44,587 bases of DNA from positions 1-44,587 of the forward strand of contig JMRP01000023.1 of NCBI GenBank assembly GCA_000708525.1, in the 5' to 3' direction. The number at the start of each line of letters is the position of its first letter. The first letter of the stretch is position 1. The translations under genes and the position numbers were made by a program. This document shows positions 25,838 through 33,056 of this stretch, in pieces. The DNA is from Cyanobium sp. CACIAM 14. Its GTDB lineage: Bacteria; Cyanobacteriota; Cyanobacteriia; PCC-6307; Cyanobiaceae. Below the pieces are notes generated by a model that was given only the letters and a program-made list of their open reading frames with translations, did not search any database and was not told the DNA's origin.

Positions 25838-26542
25838 ATGGATCAGACAGACATTGTTCATAGAGCCATCGCTCAGACAGGTATCGCTCAAGTGGATGCG
25901 GTCCAGGGTCGGAATGGTCGGAGGTGGAAGCTTCCGCGTTGGAGACGAAGGCCGGGCCCATCCGTTCCGTCCCGACATTGGATTGTTTTCCTCAGCCTGT
26001 CCTGCCTGGCAGGCTTGTGGCTGGTCCTGATGCTGTTCGCTGGTGGGGAGATGGCTCTGGCCGATGGTCTCTGGAACGGATTCCCCCGGCAGATCCCGGC
26101 CGGAGGAACGGACGGGGTGGTGTATGAACTCAAGCCCGGCTATTGCGCCCTCCATGGCGGACTTCTCCCCACGGACGAAGCGGTCGAGGTGTTCGAACCC
26201 GAGGGGATCGCCATCCTGCGGGGCACGCCTCCAGCCAGCCTCGCCACGGGGCAGGTCCTCAGTCCTGTCTATGGTCCGAAGATCGGCGATGGCCTGGCCT
26301 GCCCCACCGGACAGCTCTTCATCCGCTTCAGGCAAGGAGAGCGGGTTGAGGCCCATCGGGCCGAGCTCGAGCAGGCGGGATTTCGCATTGCCGAGGTGCT
26401 GGAGTATGCGCCTCAGGCCGCCTGGCTGCGCGCCCGCAGCGGCAGCCTTGCCGAGGCGCTCAGCGGTGTCTCCCGGCTCAGAGCGATTGCTGGCGTCGAG
26501 GGCGTCGAAGTGCAGTTCCTGCGGCGAAGGGAGCACCGCTGA
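25838..26542 (+). CDS. Membrane-anchored protein resembling the protease prodomain
   Basis: 234 residues. A basic N-terminus (NGRRWKLPRWRRRP) precedes one hydrophobic helix (48-67), ending ALA-DG, so it is either a single-span anchor or an uncleaved/cleaved signal; the positive-inside rule puts the rest outside the cytoplasm. Residues 88-230 resemble residues 6-183 of the divergent subtilase: AGGTDGVVYEL versus YGGKDGAPYAL, and over 38 ungapped positions (LFIRFRQGERVEAHR..., GFRIAEVLEYA against IFVKFQ..., GFSLKRSLEYA) 14 are identical by my count. It has no catalytic domain. A role as protease inhibitor, folding chaperone or anchor is inference. ATG 25838 is assumed; GTG 25892 is possible. 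Confidence 0.7.
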   Translation: MDQTDIVHRAIAQTGIAQVDAVQGRNGRRWKLPRWRRRPGPSVPSRHWIVFLSLSCLAGLWLVLMLFAGGEMALADGLWNGFPRQIPAGGTDGVVYELKPGYCALHGGLLPTDEAVEVFEPEGIAILRGTPPASLATGQVLSPVYGPKIGDGLACPTGQLFIRFRQGERVEAHRAELEQAGFRIAEVLEYAPQAAWLRARSGSLAEALSGVSRLRAIAGVEGVEVQFLRRREHR

Positions 26543-26560
26543 CGGGCGGCATCGCCGGAT

Positions 26561-27736
26561 TCAGCGGATCTCGTAGCGGAGCCAGCGGCAATCGATGCCG
26601 CCGTTGCTGACCGGCAGGCGGCGGCTGGCCTTCAGGCGCAGGGCGCCGGTGAGGGCGGGGTTGCCGCTCAGCAGCCACAGGGTCCAGCCGCCGCAGCGCT
26701 CCTTCAGCATCCCGCCCAGATCGGCGTACAGCGCCTCCAGGTCGTCGCCGGCGCCGATCCGCTCGCCGTAGGGGGGGTTGCACACCAGCACGCCGGGCCC
26801 ATGCGGAGGGCGGAACGTGCGGAAGTCCCCCGCCTGCAGCGTGATCCAGTCCTCCACTCCGGCGGCCTGCGCATTGCTGCGGGCCATGGCGAGCACCGTT
26901 GGATCCCGCTCCATCCCCACGATCGGTGCCACGGGCTGGCCGTCCGGCAGGGTCCGGCGGGCCAGCGCGACGGCGGCGGACCGCTCCTGCTCCCAGAGCT
27001 CGGCGTCGAAATCGGGCCAGCGCCGCAGGCCGTGGTCACGCTCCAGGCCGGGAGCCCGCCCCAGGGCCATGCAGGCGGCCTCGATCAGCAGGGTACCGGA
27101 GCCGCAGAGGGGATCCGCCAGCGCCACCCTTCCGTCCCAGCCGGTGAGCGCGATCAGCCCGGCGGCCAGGTTCTCCTTCAGGGGGGCCAGACCCATGGCG
27201 GCGCGGTAGCCGCGGCGGTGCAGGCTGACCCCGCCCCCATCCAGGCTCAGCACCGCCTCGGGACCGGCGCCACCGGGCCGCCCCGCACTGAGGTGCAGGT
27301 GCAGCACCAGGTCGGGATCCTCCAGGTCCACCGACGACCGTTTCCCCCACAGGTTTCTCTGGAGATCCACCAGGGCGTTCTTCACCTGCAGAGCGCTGTA
27401 GTGGCTGTGGTTGAGCCCGGGCACGCTGCCGCTGGCCTCCACACGGAAGCTCCGCTCGGGGGGCAGCCAGTGCTGCCAGTCGGCGGCCCGCTGCACACCC
27501 TCGTAGAGCTCTGCCCTGTCGCGACAGGGGAAGCGGGCCAGTGCCCGCAGGAAACGGAAGGGGAGCCGCGCCTGCAGGTGCAGCCGGTAGAAGCTGGCGG
27601 CATCCGCTCGCAGGGCCACCGCCCGGCGCAGAGGTCGTACACCCTGTGCCCCGAGGGCCACCAGTTCGGCGGCCGCCGGATCCTCAAGGCCCGGGGGAAC
27701 CACGGCGATGACATCGAAGCTGGGGGGATGGGTCAT
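26561..27736 (-). CDS. RlmL/Trm11-like THUMP methyltransferase
   Basis: 391 residues from ATG 27736 (a GTG at 27781 would add 15). N-terminal ferredoxin-like and THUMP domain (VVPPGLEDPAAAELVALGA ... SHYSALQVKNALVD), then a Rossmann methyltransferase: LADPLCGSGTLLIEAA for SAM binding, VGMERDPTVLAMARSNA, and catalytic NPPYGERIG. The NPPY motif indicates N-methylation of a base; relatives methylate 23S rRNA G2445 (RlmL). It lacks the second RlmK domain present in E. coli. It converges with the prodomain-like gene, 18 bases apart. Confidence 0.85.
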   Translation of the reverse strand: MTHPPSFDVIAVVPPGLEDPAAAELVALGAQGVRPLRRAVALRADAASFYRLHLQARLPFRFLRALARFPCRDRAELYEGVQRAADWQHWLPPERSFRVEASGSVPGLNHSHYSALQVKNALVDLQRNLWGKRSSVDLEDPDLVLHLHLSAGRPGGAGPEAVLSLDGGGVSLHRRGYRAAMGLAPLKENLAAGLIALTGWDGRVALADPLCGSGTLLIEAACMALGRAPGLERDHGLRRWPDFDAELWEQERSAAVALARRTLPDGQPVAPIVGMERDPTVLAMARSNAQAAGVEDWITLQAGDFRTFRPPHGPGVLVCNPPYGERIGAGDDLEALYADLGGMLKERCGGWTLWLLSGNPALTGALRLKASRRLPVSNGGIDCRWLRYEIR

Positions 27737-27847
27737 CTCCCCATGCTGCTGGCTGGCGATCTCCGGTTCGGGGATGCCCACCCCCCGAAGCGCGCCCCGG
27801 TGCCAGGTGAGGGTGCCATCATGAACAGGTCCGCCTTCGGGCGGACT

Positions 27848-28135
27848 AGGTGATCCACACCAGTGTTTCGGACAGCGGTTCGATTCCGCTCAGCTCCATT
27901 CCCCCTTCCCGGGGCTGCAATGGTTTCGACGGGGCATGAGGAGGGTGACTGAAGCCTGCTCGGTCAGAGCGAACCCGTAACAGCGAACAACATCGTTCGT
28001 TTCTCCCGTCAAGCCGCCCCCGTGGCCGCCTGACACTCTTAACGGAGACGGGGTGAGGTCAGCCTTGTCACCCAAATGACCCATGGGCCCTGGAAGGGGC
28101 CCTCCCAACCGACCTTCGCCTCCGCTTCTGGCTTC
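27848..28135 (+). ncRNA. ssrA: Two-piece (permuted) tmRNA
   Basis: The acceptor piece comes first: TTTCGGAC, a T arm AGCGG-TTCGATT-CCGCT and acceptor strand CAGCTCC plus A (ends 27898). After a short pyrimidine spacer, the coding piece begins GGGGCTGCAATGGTTTCGACGG at 27913; GGGGCTG pairs with CAGCTCC along all seven positions. The tag frame starts at GCG 27983 and encodes ANNIVRFSRQAAPVAA, stop TGA at 28031. Order (3' half before 5' half) shows circular permutation; the mature RNA is two molecules held by base pairing. It rescues stalled ribosomes with SmpB. The exact 5' and 3' ends are approximate. Confidence 0.92.
27983..28033 (+). other. tmRNA proteolysis-tag reading frame
   Basis: Sixteen codons and TGA: resume codon GCG, then AAC AAC ATC and so on to GCC GCC. 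The tag ends PVAA, the hydrophobic degron typical of cyanobacteria. Confidence 0.9.
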
Positions 28136-28374
28136 ACGAGAACCTGCAGGCAGCCTCAGGTTGTGCGTTGGGTTTTCTGAATGCTGCAGGGATGACGGCG
28201 GAGCCCCAGGGGCACCGCCTGCGGGGGCGCCGTTGGTTCATGGCGCAGCACAGGCAGGCTGAGCCCTCGTTCACGGGCAGCGCCGGCCGGACTCCATCAC
28301 CGCGGGCCGTGGGTGAGGACGCGTGCCTGACGCAGCATTCTGCCTGGAGCCGATGCACTAGCATCTTCAGCGAC
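28136..28374. other. Gene-free spacer after ssrA
   Basis: No convincing gene. It contains a hairpin AACCTG/CAGGTT (about 28141-28162), which may be the end of the tmRNA precursor or a terminator, then a GC-rich stretch with GGGGGCGCC blocks. Confidence 0.4.
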
Positions 28375-28380
28375 TATTAA
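28375..28380 (+). promoter_or_regulatory. Candidate -10 element of the PEP-CTERM-like gene
   Basis: TATTAA(T), the most AT-rich hexamer in the spacer, 15 bases before the ATG at 28395, which implies a very short leader. Confidence 0.4.
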
Positions 28381-28394
28381 TCCTGCGTCCAGGC

Positions 28395-29159
28395 ATGCCC
28401 CCTTTTCTGGCGTCTCTCGCTGAGGGAAGGCTGATCAAACTGGCGCAATGGGTCGTGCCCCTGTCGCTTCTGGCCACGACTCAGGCGGGATGGGCGGCCG
28501 GTCCCTACCAGAAACTGAATTTCAGCATCTTCACGAAGCCGGACAAGAAGGTGTTCCTGATCGGCTTCTTCGATGTCATCCTCGACGATGTGATCTACGG
28601 GGATGGCACGGCTCCCTTGCCCAGGGCCATCTCCCTCGAGAACGAGGCCTTTGGAGAAGGCCCGGTCGTGATCCTCCCTGACCAGGCGTCCAGATCCTCC
28701 GACGCCGCTGCCCCCTCCGTCACCTGGTCGGGACCAGCCTCCCAGCCGGGAGGTTCAGGATCCGGCGGAACAGTGGCAGAGGCTTCCGGGGCCGGCGGAT
28801 CAGGTCCCTCCACCGCCGGACGGAGCGGTGCGTTCTCCATCACGTCCAATCTCTTTCTAAGGGCCGTCAATCCCCCAGGCGGCACTGTGCCAGGCACCTG
28901 GAGAAGCCTGGTTGGTCAGCCCTTCGAGATCCAGGGTGACGGCTCCGTTTCAGTTGCCCTCCAGCCTGTGACCATCCAGCAGCCGGGTCCGCTGTTGCTT
29001 GAATTCTCTCTCCAGCCGGTGGAAGGGAGCTCTGGCTCCGTGACCGACCAGCCCTCGGGCGATGGGGATGCCGCCTCCGTTCCCGCTCCCGTGCCGCTGT
29101 TCGGACTGGGTGCCGCCCTTGCCGTCAGCCGCAGGATTCGCCAGCGGCGGAACCGCTGA
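28395..29159 (+). CDS. Secreted protein with PEP-CTERM-like C-terminal sorting signal
   Basis: 254 residues. Signal peptide of ~35 residues (core VVPLSLLATTQAGWA, cleavage about AWA/AAG). The middle is Gly/Ser/Pro-rich (GGSGSGGTVAEASGAGGSG). The C-terminus, VPAPVPLFGLGAALAVSRR followed by a basic tail, has the tripartite layout of the cyanobacterial PEP-CTERM type: Pro-rich motif, short hydrophobic helix, Arg-rich end. Exosortase-type processing would anchor or release it at the surface. No homologue of the central domain (KLNFSIFTKPDKKVFLIGFFD) is recognised. No exosortase gene lies in this window. Confidence 0.75.
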   Translation: MPPFLASLAEGRLIKLAQWVVPLSLLATTQAGWAAGPYQKLNFSIFTKPDKKVFLIGFFDVILDDVIYGDGTAPLPRAISLENEAFGEGPVVILPDQASRSSDAAAPSVTWSGPASQPGGSGSGGTVAEASGAGGSGPSTAGRSGAFSITSNLFLRAVNPPGGTVPGTWRSLVGQPFEIQGDGSVSVALQPVTIQQPGPLLLEFSLQPVEGSSGSVTDQPSGDGDAASVPAPVPLFGLGAALAVSRRIRQRRNR

Positions 29160-29374
29160 CGGCGGCTCCCCTGGGACATCCGCTGAGACCACTCGCCCTT
29201 CCCGGGACAGGCCCAACGCCACGCTGATCGGGAGTGGGCCGTCCTTCGCTGGCGCGTTTGGCGATCACCGATCTCCGCACGCGAGCTCTGCCCTCGGGGG
29301 AGTGACGCCCCGGGCTGCTCGCTCCATCCGCGGACCTCGATCCGTCCGATGTGTCGGCCATGCGTGGCTGTCGG
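29160..29374. other. Gene-free spacer
   Basis: 215 bases between the secreted-protein gene and the convergent PilZ gene. I see no tRNA, hairpin with U-tract or credible ORF. Confidence 0.4.
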
Positions 29375-29719
29375 TCAGGACGGCTGGGCTTTGAGCAGCA
29401 ATCTGAGAAATGTCTTGGTGATGTCGAAGGAGTCTTCGAATCTCAGTCCGGTGTAGTGGGCTCCTCGGAGCTGATTGGCCCAGATCAACTCACCGTTCGT
29501 TTCGATGATTTCAAGATCAACAGGATCATGAATCCGAATCTGGTTGGGGGTGCCCATGGGCAGCGGCTTGAAGCTGCGGATGCAGGCGCCCGAGCGGCTC
29601 ACGTCCCAGAGATGTCCGGTGAGGCATTGGTCGGGAAAATAGACGTCGACTTTGATGAGAATCTGGAAAAAAGGAGCTGAAAATCTGGGTTCTCGGCGTG
29701 GAACTAATGGTTTCTGCAT
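29375..29719 (-). CDS. PilZ domain protein (c-di-GMP effector)
   Basis: 114 residues from ATG 29719 (TTG 29758 would add 13). It shows the PilZ c-di-GMP motif pair: RREPR at the N-terminus and DVSRSGACI (D/NxSxxG) about 30 residues later, then the barrel strands to HYTGLRFED. It is a single-domain PilZ, so its output must be a partner protein. Base composition is visibly less GC-rich than the neighbours, suggesting recent acquisition or relaxed selection. A palindrome lies upstream. Confidence 0.8.
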   Translation of the reverse strand: MQKPLVPRREPRFSAPFFQILIKVDVYFPDQCLTGHLWDVSRSGACIRSFKPLPMGTPNQIRIHDPVDLEIIETNGELIWANQLRGAHYTGLRFEDSFDITKTFLRLLLKAQPS

Positions 29720-29759
29720 GTTCCTGGCGAGGGCAGATTGGCTCCAGGCAGGTTCCAAT

Positions 29760-29771
29760 GTTCTGGAGAAC
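29760..29771. promoter_or_regulatory. Palindrome GTTCT-GG-AGAAC upstream of pilZ gene
   Basis: Perfect 5-base arms with a two-base centre, 41 bases upstream of the PilZ ATG. It overlaps GAATAGTTC on the minus strand, where a -10 could lie, so a repressor site is possible. Confidence 0.35.
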
Positions 29772-29888
29772 TATTCCCCTGACTCTACCAAGATCGTCAG
29801 GATCGTCCAGCAAGAATTCCGGGTGCTCTCGTCACCTGGGAGTGAGACGTTCTCCTCTGCCGAGTCGGTGTCGACAGATGGAACGGAT

Positions 29889-30365
29889 TCACGGTTGGTT
29901 CTGGCTTGCGGGGTCGGGGAAACCGCTCCAGCGCTTCAGTTTCTCGAGCGTCTGGACCCCTTCCACCCGCTTGTTCCCCAGCACCCAGGTGGGGTACGCC
30001 TTGATGCCGGCCGCCCGGCAGCGCTCACGGTCCTGGTCGGTCTTCTCGCATTCCACATAAGGCAGCCGATCGCCCGCCTGCTGGCCGAAGAGGCTCTTCT
30101 GGCGGAAGCAGGCCGGGCACCACCAGGCTCCATAGAACATCGCCCCGATCTGGCGAAGGTGCTCCGTCAACTGCAGCTGATCCCCAGTGGAGGGAGCCAG
30201 CGCTTCGCCCAGCGTGGGGGTGGTGGACCCCCCGGATGGGCGGGCATGGGCGGGGGCCGTGAGCACCGCCAGCCCGGCGAGAAGGATGGGCAGGCCCCCC
30301 AGGAGCAGGATCTTCCGCTGGCCTGACGGGCTGGTGGCCGGCGTGGAGGGGCGGTAGCTGGACAT
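29889..30365 (-). CDS. Secreted thioredoxin-like protein (VKOR/LTO1 thioredoxin type)
   Basis: 158 residues with a signal peptide (core LLLGGLPILLAGLAVLTAPAHA) and a thioredoxin-like domain: FYGAWWCPACFRQKSLFG, where the redox CxxC is WCPAC, then YVECEK and the cis-Pro segment AYPTWVL. The pattern MFYGAxWCPxC...K...FG is that of the thioredoxin domain fused to VKOR in cyanobacteria; here it stands alone. It should act in the periplasm or thylakoid lumen in disulfide formation. TAGATT 21 bases upstream is a likely -10. Confidence 0.8.
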   Translation of the reverse strand: MSSYRPSTPATSPSGQRKILLLGGLPILLAGLAVLTAPAHARPSGGSTTPTLGEALAPSTGDQLQLTEHLRQIGAMFYGAWWCPACFRQKSLFGQQAGDRLPYVECEKTDQDRERCRAAGIKAYPTWVLGNKRVEGVQTLEKLKRWSGFPDPASQNQP

Positions 30366-30385
30366 CGGCAGGCAGGCGGTTCGCG

Positions 30386-30391
30386 AATCTA
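30386..30391 (-). promoter_or_regulatory. Candidate -10 element of the thioredoxin-like gene
   Basis: Reads TAGATT on the minus strand, 21 bases before ATG 30365. Confidence 0.4.
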
Positions 30392-30559
30392 GTCCGAGCC
30401 CATGGCGTTCCCGTGTGCGATCACAGGGCCGGACACTGTGGCCGTACGGGCTTCCGCCCTGGTCAGGACTTTGAATCCTGCGGCGGGGCTGGGACAATTC
30501 CGGGGTTCGGCGGTGATGGTCCCCCAGCGAGATGAGCGTGACGCGATGGGCGTGAAGCG

Positions 30560-31527
30560 ATGAGTGCGAACGGTTACCGCGATTACTTCAAGGTGCTCGG
30601 TGTCGATCGGGGCACCGATGCCGACGGCATCAAGCGCGCCTTCCGCCGACTGGCCCGTCAATACCACCCCGACGTCAACCCCGGCGATGCCTCGGCCGAG
30701 GCCCGTTTCAAGGAGATCAGCGAGGCCTACGAAGTCCTCTCCGACCCCGACAAGCGGCGTCGCTACGAACAGTTCGGCCAGTACTGGAACCAGGTCGGCG
30801 GTGGCGGTGGGGCTCCCGGTGTCGATGTCGATTTCGGCCGCTACGGCAACTTCGACGACTTCATCAACGATCTGCTTGGTCGGTTCGGAGGCGGGGCCGG
30901 GGCTTCCGGAGGCTTCGGTTTCGCAAGCGGCTTCCCTGGCGGGTTCCCCTCCGGCTTCGGCGGAGCCGCCGGCAGCCGTCCTGCCCCGGTGGATCTGGAC
31001 GCCGAGGCCACCATCACCCTTCCCGTGGCCGACGCCTTCCGCGGCTGCGAGCGCACCCTGGCGGTGAACGACGAGCGTGTGCAGGTGCGCATCCCCGCCG
31101 GCGTGAAGGATGGCAGCCGCCTGCGGCTCAAGGGCAAGGGCAACCTCCAGCCGGGCACCGGTCGCCGCGGTGATCTCTACCTCACCCTCCGGCTCCAGCC
31201 CCATCCGGTCTGGCGTCTCGATGGCGACCAGCTGCGGGCCGAGCTTCCCCTCAGCCTCGATGAGCTGGCCCTCGGGGGGGAGTGCGCGTGGCCACCCCCG
31301 ATGGCGAAGCCACCCTGCAGGTCCCCCCCGGCATGACGCTCGGCCGCAGCCTGCGCCTCAAGGGCAAGGGCTGGCCGGTGAAGGACGGCAGGGGGGATCT
31401 GCTGTTCACCCCCACCCTGAAGCTGCCCGAGACCCTCAGTCCCCAGGAGCGGGCCCTGCTCGAGCAACTGCGGCAGGCCCGCAGCGTCGATCCCCGTCGC
31501 GACTGGATCAGCGCCGCCGCGCTCTGA
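30560..31527 (+). pseudogene. DnaJ/CbpA-like J-domain co-chaperone, one-base frameshift
   Basis: The J domain is complete (YFKVLGVDRGTDADGIKRAF, HPD in QYHPDVNPGD), followed by a Gly/Phe-rich linker and no zinc finger, then the DnaJ C-terminal substrate domains (VRIPAGVKDGSRLRLKGKG and, after the break, VPPGMTLGRSLRLKGKGW). The span is 968 bases, one short of a multiple of three. At about 31274-31284, GGGGGGGAGTGCGCGTG would read as GGEVRVATPDG if one G were restored before TGCG. So it is a type II/III J protein of ~322 residues, broken by a single base, perhaps only in the sequence. hemB follows. Confidence 0.85.
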
Positions 31528-31563
31528 AGGAGCGTGCGAGGCAGGTACTGGAAGGGCTTTCCG

Positions 31564-31569
31564 TAGGAT
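31564..31569 (+). promoter_or_regulatory. Candidate -10 element of hemB
   Basis: TAGGAT, 21 bases before the hemB ATG. Confidence 0.45.
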
Positions 31570-31590
31570 CCGCCCAGTCGGACCTGGTCC

Positions 31591-32592
31591 ATGGAGCTCA
31601 CCTACCGCCCGCGCCGGCTGCGTCGCACGCCGGCCCTGAGGGCCATGGTGCGGGAATTCCAGCTCAGCCCCGCCGATTTCATCTATCCCCTGTTCGTGCA
31701 CGAGGGAGCCGCGAACGAGCCGATCGGAGCCATGCCCGGCGCCCAGCGTTGGAGCCTCGAGGGGCTGGTGGGCGAGGTGGGCCGGGCCTGGGACCTGGGC
31801 ATCCGTTGCGTGGTGCTCTTCCCCAAGGTGGCCGACGGCCTCAAAACCGAAGACGGCAGCGAATGCTTCAACGAGGGGGGCCTGATCCCCAGGGCGATCC
31901 GGCGGCTCAAGCAGGACCACCCCCAGATGACGATCATGACCGACGTCGCTCTTGATCCGTATTCCTGTGACGGGCACGACGGCATCGTCAGCGCTGAGGG
32001 GGTGGTGCTCAACGACGAGACGGTGAGCATCCTCTGCCGCCAGGCCGTGGCCCAGGCCCGTGCAGGCGCGGATCTGATCGGCCCCAGCGACATGATGGAC
32101 GGCCGGGTGGGGGCCATCCGCGAATCCCTCGACGAGGAGGGCTTCGAGCACGTGGGCATCATCAGTTACACCGCCAAGTACGCCTCCGCCTACTACGGAC
32201 CGTTCCGCGAGGCCCTCGATTCCGCTCCGCGGGCCGCGGGTGGCAAGCCCATCCCGAAGGACAAGAGCACCTATCAGATGGACCCGGCCAACGGCCGCGA
32301 GGCCCTCACCGAAGCCCTGCTCGACGAACAGGAGGGGGCCGACATTCTGATGGTGAAGCCCGGCCTGGCCTATCTCGATGTGATCCATCGCCTGCGGGGC
32401 GAGAGCGAACTGCCGATCGCCGCCTACAACGTCAGCGGCGAGTACGCCATGGTGAAGGCCGCCGCCGAGCGGGGCTGGATCGACGAGCGGGCGGTCGTGC
32501 TGGAAACCCTGCTCTGCTTCAAGCGGGCCGGTGCCGACCTGATCCTCACGTATCACGCCTGCGACGCGGCCCGCTGGCTGCGCGACGGCTGA
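31591..32592 (+). CDS. hemB: Delta-aminolevulinic acid dehydratase (porphobilinogen synthase)
   Basis: 333 residues. The two Schiff-base lysines are present: K196 in SYTAKYASAYYGPFREA and K256 in MVKPGLAYLD. The metal region DVALDPYSCDGHDG and the C-terminal GADLILTYHACDAARWL match the family. It condenses two 5-aminolevulinate molecules to porphobilinogen, feeding chlorophyll, haem and bilin synthesis. ATG 31591 is preceded by a TAGGAT box. Confidence 0.97.
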   Translation: MELTYRPRRLRRTPALRAMVREFQLSPADFIYPLFVHEGAANEPIGAMPGAQRWSLEGLVGEVGRAWDLGIRCVVLFPKVADGLKTEDGSECFNEGGLIPRAIRRLKQDHPQMTIMTDVALDPYSCDGHDGIVSAEGVVLNDETVSILCRQAVAQARAGADLIGPSDMMDGRVGAIRESLDEEGFEHVGIISYTAKYASAYYGPFREALDSAPRAAGGKPIPKDKSTYQMDPANGREALTEALLDEQEGADILMVKPGLAYLDVIHRLRGESELPIAAYNVSGEYAMVKAAAERGWIDERAVVLETLLCFKRAGADLILTYHACDAARWLRDG

Positions 32593-32642
32593 GGCCCGCC
32601 GCTTGAATGGGGGCCAACCCCCGACGTCGCCCTCCTTCCCCC

Positions 32643-33056
32643 ATGACGCGTCTCGGCCACGTGGCGGTGCGGGTCCAGGACATGGACCGCGCCAAGCGCT
32701 TCTATGAGGCGCTCGGCCTGCGCCTCACCTGGGACGCCCATGACTGGGCCTATCTGCAGTCGCCCCACACCGGCGACGGGATTGCCCTGCTCAGCCCTGC
32801 CTACACCGCCGCCGGGCCCCACTTCGCCTTCCACTTCAGCGACCGCGCCGAGGTGCAGGAGGTGCACGACCGGCTGGAGGCGGAGGGCCACCGGGTGGGA
32901 CCCGTGCACGACCATCGCGACGGGACCGCCTCCTTCTATCTTCAGGATCCGGAAGGCAACTGGCTGGAGATGCTCTACGAGCCCGCCACCGGCATCCCCT
33001 CCAACGTCGGGGCCGCCGCCATCCCTGCCGCGCCCCCCGTCGCGCCGGCGGGGTGA
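32643..33056 (+). CDS. VOC-family (glyoxalase/bleomycin-resistance-like) protein
   Basis: 137 residues. Starts MTRLGHVAVRVQDMDRAKRFYEALGL, a beta-alpha-beta-beta-beta unit with metal-ligand His7, then FYLQDPEGNWLEMLYEP with the second-half Glu. It looks like lactoylglutathione lyase or a related dioxygenase fold, but the second metal His (usually HxAF or similar) should be checked before calling it GloA. Its last codon overlaps the mutS2 GTG start (GTGA). Confidence 0.85.
   Translation: MTRLGHVAVRVQDMDRAKRFYEALGLRLTWDAHDWAYLQSPHTGDGIALLSPAYTAAGPHFAFHFSDRAEVQEVHDRLEAEGHRVGPVHDHRDGTASFYLQDPEGNWLEMLYEPATGIPSNVGAAAIPAAPPVAPAG

Noticed and set aside
28085..28102. GGGCCC-TGGAAG-GGGCCC as a free-standing terminator
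   Set aside because: It falls inside the tmRNA coding piece and is more likely one of its internal helices.
30461..30482. Hairpin CAGGA-CTTTGAA-TCCTG that looks like a tRNA-Gln anticodon arm on the plus strand, or a T arm (TTCAAAG loop) on the minus strand
   Set aside because: No matching acceptor stem, D arm or T arm can be drawn in either orientation, so it is not a tRNA gene; a remnant is possible but unsupported.
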